64,000 bases of DNA, taken from Bryum argenteum. Lineage: Eukaryota; Streptophyta; Bryopsida; Bryales; Bryaceae. The DNA is taken from positions 3,973,001 through 4,037,000 of the forward strand of contig CM073321.1 of assembly GCA_037043015.1 (NCBI GenBank), read 5' to 3'. The position numbers and the translations under genes are program-made. The notes beneath the pieces are model-generated. The model did not search any database. It was not told the DNA's origin and worked only from the letters and a program-made list of their open reading frames with translations. How positions within the stretch are numbered: position 1 is the stretch's first letter; every line of letters begins with the position of its first letter. Below, piece by piece: positions 57,261 to 64,000 of this stretch.

Positions 57261-59537
57261 CAACAAACCGCCAAACGCCCATGTCTCAGAAACTATTCAA
57301 ATGTTCTTTGACATTCTTTGAATGTTTTTTTGCACAAAATACAAAAACTGTCGAATCTTTTGCTTTGCGTGGCCTTTTGGTAACAATGCGAGATATTCGA
57401 TTCGAAGCAAGGGACTCGAGAGGACTTGGAGGCGACCATCGATCATGCACTGTAGATCAAGTCTATGGGCTTCTTATCATTACTCACCGGCCGAGGTAAC
57501 AATCTTTATCCCATAGCATACACCATGAGCTTCAAACAACTACTCAACACAAGCCGAGGTAGAAGTCTTTATCCCATGGCACGAGATTCAAAGGTAATGA
57601 ACAAGATGTCATGCCTCTCAATCTCAAACCCTACTAAATTTCAAAGCTCACTATCAATGTTTGCTATTGTGGCACAATTGTGTATTCGACCAATGCTCGA
57701 GGCCACTTGGATTGCGAGCCGCAATTCCAACGTATACGTAAAGTGCGAATAATGTCACATATATCGAATCGGTACCAATATAATTACTCTCACACCTTCA
57801 AAAATTGGAACAATGACTTCGTTGATGGAGGCTCTCCCATGCCGAGACATGTGTCTGCTAAGCCAACTTCCCGAGCTTGACAAAACACACATGTACATGA
57901 ACCCGCTTCATGTTCGTGCATTCGTAAGGACTGTCATCTACACGCATGCAGCGAACTCGAAACATGTGATATTTTACCGAGTAATTACGCCATCGAGAAA
58001 AGGTCATGACGGTGAATCTCAAGATCGCTTCTTCAAGTCGATGCGTGAATCGGTATGTCAATTCCAATATCTCCTACACCTATGACGTTGGTACGAACGG
58101 TTCGCAAGTTGAATACCTTCTAACTTTAAGCTACACCTTCACGAAAAACGAACGGAAAGCCACAAAAAAAAACGCCGCTTCAGAGACGATACTACGACGA
58201 AGAACATCCATCTCCTGGTGCTTTGGTCCGTACAATTCAATATTCTCCGAAACCAAGGAGGCGAGAGCACTCCGGGGAGGCCTTAGAAGCATCGAAACTC
58301 TCATGAGTCGTGTACAACAATCACGGTGACTTAACAATCTCTCTCTGCAAACCAATTGCGAGGAATTCCCCCAGTCTAGTTCTAATTGATTACCGATTCG
58401 CATCCCTCCAACAGATCAAAAGACACAAGCATCCGCCGGCATAACGATCTCTCTCCATAGCCGGAGCGAATATCCTCGAACGACTCTCAAATTCTCTAAG
58501 ATGCGTGCGACGACTATTCCACATCCGCACGAACCAAAATTCCGCGTGATGAAACCGCAACGGCGGTACGTCTCGTAAGCAGGAGGGGGGGCCCCAGCAG
58601 ATGCCACGAACGCGGCTTCTTTGGCGATCGCACGCCCACATACTTGAATGCCTTTCTGCGCTTCTCTCTGATCGCCGGATGCTTAGAGCGGTAAAAAACC
58701 GAAAAAAAAAAAAAAAACAAATCCTCCATTGCTCCCAATTTCCAAGAACAAACGAAACCCACCACCGTAAACGTAAAAACTCACCTACACACAACAAACT
58801 CGCGCACATTCTGTCGCTCTCAAAAGGGCGGGGCCGCCAAAATTTCAAATTCGAATCACCCATTTCGTCCCGCCGCGACAGACTACTCAACCACCCAATC
58901 AATCTATCAATCGCAAGCCTCTTGTTGCCGCTGGATCCCGATCTCGAAAGCAAGCGGTGGTGAGGTAAGCGCGTTGTTGATCAAGCTCTTTTCTTCTTCC
59001 TTATGCACCATAATGGTTCCATTGCTTTCGCTTCCTGGTTCCTCCATCACCATCATCAAACAAGGTCGTCTACTATTAATGCAAATGTTCATTGCTTGGC
59101 GCTTGGACCAAGTGTGTGGGTTCAATGCGACGAAGTCCGGCTCGTCCTCGTGCCTCGTAATAAGTTAGTCAATTCTATCTTTCAGACTAATTCTTTTCAT
59201 CTTTTTCTCTCTGTTTTTCTCGTAATTTACTCTCTGTTTGGCTCTGTTCTCAAGATTTCATTTGCGGCATTACATGAGCGCCGTCTCCCTAGACCTACCC
59301 TAGGGCTAAGGCAGTTGCTTTCTTTACGAAATTAGTAGGAAATTTGTAGTGGTTCCAAATTGTGGCTCGTCACTGTTGCTTCATGTGATCGTGACCAGAT
59401 TTGCTATGGATTCTTCCATACATGTACCAGATTTGTGTTTCCTAGCAACTTCTTCACCAAACTACTCCCGTCCTTTTTACCTTCTCTGAGAATCATTGCT
59501 TGCATTTTTCATGAACATCAATCAAGGAATTCACGTT

Positions 59538-59735
59538 CAATTGCAGGGTGAGTTCATAGTTGATGTTCTAGAAGAAGGGAAGAAATGTGTGATTCAATTG
59601 TTCTTCCCAACTTTTGACCCTATAGATAAAGGAGATTGTCTAACACTTCCATGGAATTGGAATTTTTTGTGTGTTATTGGTTGTCATTACGTGAGTATAT
59701 ATATGGAAAATCATAATCAATGTCTCTATTTTTGA
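59538..59735 (+). CDS. Possible exon, unknown gene
   Basis: After ttcaattgcag an open frame reads GEFIVDVLEEGKKCVIQLFF and PTFDPIDKGDCLTLPWNWN. It could be an exon of the gene whose CG-rich leader lies at 58.4-59.0 kb. I recognise no family. Confidence 0.25.
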   Translation, partial: QLQGEFIVDVLEEGKKCVIQLFFPTFDPIDKGDCLTLPWNWNFLCVIGCHYVSIYMENHNQCLYF

Positions 59736-60312
59736 ACTAAGATTGAGAGTTGAAAGTTGGTATTAAGAGGTGTTTGCATTGTTGATTGCATGTAGTTGTG
59801 TCCAAAAGACAAAATTCAAATTAAAATTAAAAATCCAAGAAACAAAATTAAAATTATTGTAATTCAATTGGAATATTATGCACTATGAGATGGTATGGTC
59901 TTCATTATTTGATTATACTTATCATGCAAAATCTTAGTCAAGGTCTCTCTTTTTTAACTAAGATTAAAAGTTTGATAGTTGTTATTCTAATTATGTATTT
60001 GATCAATTAAAAGTAATTGATCAAATAACCTCGACCTTCACCTTATTAGTTGATGAGTAGCCAAATACACAACAAGGGTTAATATTATCAAGGTATTGGA
60101 TACTTTGTGCCTAAAGTTTGGACCATTGTTACTCTTTCTTCTGTGTTAAAAAAAAATCAATGAGTCATGTATACTCACATTGATGGTGAATTCATTGAGA
60201 ATTTCAGAAATTCTTAAGTGGAATAAATTGTCGCACCTTCTATATATTAGCTATTGGAATTCCTTTAAGCTTACCATAAAGTAAATATTGAGTTAATTTC
60301 AAGTTTCCATTT

Positions 60313-60314
<2 letters not shown>

Positions 60315-60376
<62 letters not shown>
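60315..60376. repeat. (TA)31 microsatellite
   Basis: An uninterrupted run of ta dinucleotides. Confidence 0.95.
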
Positions 60377-60380
<4 letters not shown>

Positions 60381-60730
60381 ACAATTGATATTTTTATGTT
60401 TGAACCTACCCTTGCTACTAGCCTAAATATCAACCGTTCATTGTTAGTGTCATTTATATCTATCTATGTAATTCCATAAAAGAATGTAAATATGGGTTTA
60501 TCCATCCCTAGTTGAAATGAGGGGTGTCATAAGAAGAGCTCAAGGGTCATTGTTTTATTAGCAAAGCGCTTGACTTGAACTTAAATTTTCACCCATCGGT
60601 ACTACTATGAAGAGGCGTTTGCATCGTTGATTGCATGTAATTGTGTCCAAAGGACACTAGTGATCATATAATTAAAAAATTATCAACCGAGTAAAGTTGA
60701 AGCATAAGAACTAAATCAAGAAAATATGAA

Positions 60731-60805
60731 CCTCTCAACAAGGCAATATAAGCCTCTCAACAAGGCAATATAAGCCTCTCAACAAAGCAATTTAAACCTC
60801 TCAAC
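60731..60805. repeat. 22-bp tandem repeat, about 3.4 copies
   Basis: cctctcaacaaggcaatata plus ag, repeated with few changes at 60731, 60753 and 60775, then partly at 60797. Confidence 0.85.
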
Positions 60806-61574
60806 GTGCCAAATGTTGAATTTGAGTAAGAAGAAGTCAAAACTTAAAGAGTTGTATATCTTTCATCTATCGTTGGATTTCAATGTTTCTTTTTTAGGTT
60901 GGATATCTATTAGAGTCTAGCTGTTGTGGTAGAAACCTTACCTACTTTGAGAAACTTTTGAAGATAAGGCATTGATCATAGTGCAAAGGATTTAGTTTTG
61001 GACTATTTTTATTGCAATAAGTTTGTTAATGACATTTTCATTTCAAAGTGAAAATGATGGAATTTTAGAATCTATTGTGAGTATCGATTTTTATGTCATG
61101 ATTTATGTCACCAATGGGGTGAGTGCAAATGTATAAGATAAAAAGGATGGGAAGTGGTGAAAACACCTTTTTTAGGTAATTCATGACATACAAAAAATAT
61201 GGTGAAAATCTTAGGCAGACACTGATTTTAGACTGATTTTCGGAAGGGAAATAATTTTCCCTAATTTCCCAAGATTAAATAGACTCTTTGAAAAGAAGAT
61301 GTATGAGAAATGTTTAGTTGTTCAACTTATAACTTTGAAAAGGTGAATATCTAGTGAAACAATTAAGTACCATATTGTCTTTGCACGGCCACCAACATGT
61401 CTTCGAACTGCAAGCGTACTCCGAAAGGCGCTTGAAATTTTGAAATGTTCCTTAGTCGGATAGAGATCGTATAGAGATCGTATAGAGATCGGTAATTTGC
61501 AGTTGTGACTCATACTGAACCACAGGCTGTTGAATTACTACCGGGCTTTATCGCTGCCGGCTTCATCGTTCCAC

Positions 61575-63631
61575 ATGGAGGTTCCAGACAGCATCCACAG
61601 CCAAGCAAGAGTAGACATCAGAGATCGGAAACTAGAGGCGAGGGAAGATGCATTGGCGAGTAGGCGAGGTAGAACGCATCGTATCTGTCCATGCAACATC
61701 TGTTTGGGACAAACTCGATCAAAGAGAACACGAGCTACATTTAGGTTTCACCTCGCCACGTACGGGAGGCACCCATACCACCGAGGGCGAACAAAGGTAC
61801 GTCCCATTCAACGGCCTTGTTGTATTGCACTTCTGTTTTAAACCCTGTTTTTACTTTACTTTTGCCTCGAATTCTCGAGAATTGGGGTGTTCGAGTGATT
61901 GAAGGGAACTACGGGTTTATGGAGTCTGCATTGTAACCTGGGCACTGTATATTGCCTATTTAGGGATGGCCAGAGGAAGACTCTGACGGGGAGTGGGATT
62001 CCCACATACGGGAGGGCTTTGGAACAAGGGCATCGGGATTCTTAGGGCAGTTTAATTCAACGCTGGACCAAGACATGGACATGCCCGACCTTGTGGAGCA
62101 TGCCTTCCGCATCTACGATGGTATATCAGGTAGAATTGGACTTGTGGCAAACCCGGATGTAAACGAGGAAGATGAAGACGAGGGCACCGATCCGGGGCAA
62201 GATGCGTCGGCAGCAGAAGTTGGCGTGCCTGAGGGCCATGAAGTGCCGGAGGGCCATGACGTGCCGGATGATTCACCTGTGGCCGCCCACACCGAAAATC
62301 AGTCTCCGCCTCCGGTAGCTGTACCACATGGTACAACTTCACCTTCTTCCGGCGACAATGATGAGGACGATGATGTATTAGCGATGGAGGCAGATTTGAA
62401 CACCGAAAGGGAACTATTGGAAGAGAGCTCTAGAACCCCTCTCTATGCCGGTGCGAAGCTGACACAATTGAGCTCCACATTGTTGCTGCTGAACTGCTTA
62501 AGGACACATGGTGCCTCGAATCTCTTGGTGAACGAACTTTTCCAACTTCTCTCTAAAAGCATATTGCCTGATATTAATTCCCTCCCACACTCAGAGTACT
62601 CTGCTTCGAAGATACTTAAGCAATTGGGTCTAGCTTACAACACTATCCACGTTTGTCCAGGACTTGGAGCATGCATGCTCTTCAGAGGTCCAGTGGACTC
62701 GTTACTGGACAGATGTGCGAAGTGCGGGACAGCGAGGTACAGGAAGGTTGGTAAGTCAAAAATTCCTTGTAAAGTTTTAAGACATTTCCCTTTAATTCCA
62801 AGGTTACAGCGCATGTTCAGCACTCCATTACAGGCCTCTTTTATGACAGCTCATGCGAGGCTGGCTAGCACAGACGATGCAATGAGAGGTGCTTATGACT
62901 CACACCAGTGGAAGTTTATAAACTGGCGATGGTGGCATGACTTTGCCAAAGAGGACCGAAATCTGCGTTTGGGACTTGCAACAGATGGGGTAAACCCCTT
63001 TTCTATAAAGCGTTCGTCTCATAGCACTTGGCCAGTGCTTATCTTCAACTACAACCTCCCTCCATGGTTGGCAACCAAGAAACATTTCGTAATCTTGAGC
63101 CTGATTATTCCGGGAAAGCGCTCAGTTACAGGGGAATGCTTTGACACTTATTTACAACCTTTAGTAGAGGAGCTTCAGCTGCTATGGAGTGAAGGAGTTC
63201 GCACAGAGGACGCTGCAGCTTACAAGGGATCATCTAGCTTTCTAATGAAGGCTATGTTGATATGGACTTCGCACGATTTCCCGGCCTATGGCCTAGTAGC
63301 GGGTTGTGTAACAAAAGGTTACAAAGGATGCCCAATTTGTGGGAAGAACACCATATCACGACGTTTTGTTGCCTTGAAGAAAAATGTCTACGACTCACAG
63401 TACCGTCGTTGGCTTCCAGAAGGGCACCCCTGGCGCACTAATGGCGCTGCTTTTAATGGCGAGGTGGAACTCCGTGGCCCCCCAGAGCCAATACAGGTGG
63501 CGGAGATACTCAGGTGGGGGCAGTTGCGTGAGGCTTTTACCTTAAGAGGTGGCATCCCTAAGGTAGAGGACCCAGCTAGAACGTTCGGCATCAAAAGAGT
63601 GTCAGCGTTGTATTCTTTGCCCTATTGGTCG
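61575..63631 (+). CDS. CACTA (En/Spm) tnp2 transposase, first two exons
   Basis: Exon 1 is 61575-61796 (start MEVPDSIHSQARVDIRD, in frame with a non-ATG opening at 61530; donor aaag|gtacgt). Exon 2 is 61964-63631 (acceptor tatttag; donor tcg|gtaagt). All junctions are phase 0. Exon 1 has the N-terminal zinc-binding motif CPCNICLGQ plus FRFHLATYGRHPYHRG. Exon 2 has an acidic spacer, a CAKCGTARYRKVGK knuckle, and the tnp2 core LGLATDGVNPF (a catalytic-type Asp), STWPVLIFNYNLPPW, KRSVTGECFDTYLQPLVEEL, and FPAYGLVAGCVTKGYKGCPI with CG. This transposase cuts at CACTA termini. The C-terminal third (the usual LDVMH.EKNV block) is absent; it lies beyond the intron and the window edge. Confidence 0.85.
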
Positions 63632-64000
63632 GTAAGTTCTTTGAACTCTTTCTACTTGTATGTTGTTGTCGTGCTTTCATGCTGCTATGTCTCACTCTCG
63701 GCATAACGTTCCATATATTCTTTGTTATTAATCGTATAATACCTTTGATATGAAATGCCGACTCTAAACATTATCAGCTACTGTTGTCGAACCCTGTTCT
63801 CCAATATTTTTGATTTTAGCAATTAATTAGGAGTAAAATAGTAATTTTAGCAAGTAGAAATAAAAATCGGTCTGCTTAAACCGGTTCGTAGATAGTAATT
63901 TTGCGTTAGGATTCCTCCGGCTAACCTTAGGGGATTTTAGAGCTTACCGGGTACCCGTATTGGTATCCGGCTGATACCCTGAGATGCCCGGATGGGCCGG
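63632..64000. other. Start of a tnp2 intron and GC-rich repeat at the edge
   Basis: AT-rich intron DNA to about 63870, then ccggctaaccttagggg and taccgggtacccgtat words similar in composition to the GC-rich retroelement at 17.1-21.96 kb. This suggests a related retroelement end inserted in the intron, cut by the window boundary. Confidence 0.4.

Larger units (their letters stand above)
57261..61529. other. Mostly gene-free; CG-rich promoter-like stretch near 58.4-59.0 kb
   Basis: 57491-57590 has a repeated phrase gccgaggtaacaatctttat / gccgaggtagaagtctttat. 58380-58970 is GC-elevated with gggcggggccgccaa and a gtgag|gtaagcgcg donor, which looks like the 5' end of a plus-strand host gene. A possible coding piece is the frame around 59524-59735. 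Beyond 59.8 kb the DNA is AT-rich with no gene seen. Confidence 0.35.

Noticed and set aside
58390-58953. 187-residue Arg/Trp-rich minus ORF
   Set aside because: No homology recognised and the region looks like a CG-rich promoter and leader for a plus-strand gene.
59003-59335. Possible CW-type zinc finger (SVWVQCDE)
   Set aside because: Only the WVQCDE letters match; the other cysteines and tryptophan are absent.

Overview
The window looks like nuclear DNA of a land plant or close streptophyte relative. The signs are spliced genes with GT-AG introns, a start-of-gene segment matching plant ABI-1-like (ABIL) proteins, plant-type CACTA (tnp2 and TNPA-like) and hAT transposases, a Ty3/Gypsy LTR element, and degenerate TTTAGGG telomere-like repeats. 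A DUF7869 protein and a TET/JBP-like dioxygenase make a non-flowering lineage more likely than an angiosperm, but that is inference. Nothing here suggests bacteria or an organelle.

Layout. At 0.2-1.1 kb are two exons of an ABIL gene (minus strand), the clearest host gene. At 2.0-2.9 kb is a foldback element, followed by gene-free DNA. At 6.39-16.29 kb is a complete-looking Ty3/Gypsy insertion on the minus strand, with near-identical 0.77-kb LTRs, a 5-bp target duplication, PBS, PPT and an extra ORF after pol. It is a broken fossil inside. At 17.1-21.96 kb is a GC-rich retroelement remnant carrying a related accessory domain. At 23.3-25.4 kb is a decayed DUF7869 gene (minus). At 26.2-28.9 kb is a decayed hAT transposase (plus), convergent with a 29.6-32.3 kb RING/coiled-coil gene (minus, here called ORF2).

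From 31.9 to 49.2 kb, two 2.4-2.7 kb arms in inverted orientation bracket a 12-kb block. The block holds a methyltransferase-like pseudogene, a coiled-coil gene split by a 4-kb non-autonomous hAT foldback element with G-rich and C-rich arms (8-bp target duplication), an FCP1/HAD-like domain gene, a two-exon unknown gene, and another ORF2 homologue. Each ORF2 homologue, and the hAT transposase, is preceded by a CG-rich island of repeated gaccggccg-like words and a TATA-like box. That shared promoter design is the most unusual pattern I see.

At 50.2-53.1 kb is a TNPA-like CACTA accessory gene (minus). At 55.8-57.3 kb is an apparently intact four-exon 2-oxoglutarate/Fe(II) dioxygenase (minus). 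At 57.3-61.5 kb is mostly AT-rich DNA with a CG-rich promoter-like stretch. At 61.5-63.6 kb are the first two exons of a CACTA tnp2 transposase (plus), running into an intron and then GC-rich repeat DNA at the window edge.

Most genes here are transposon-borne or transposon-damaged. The ABIL exons, the dioxygenase gene and possibly the tnp2 gene are the only models with consistent reading frames and splice phases.
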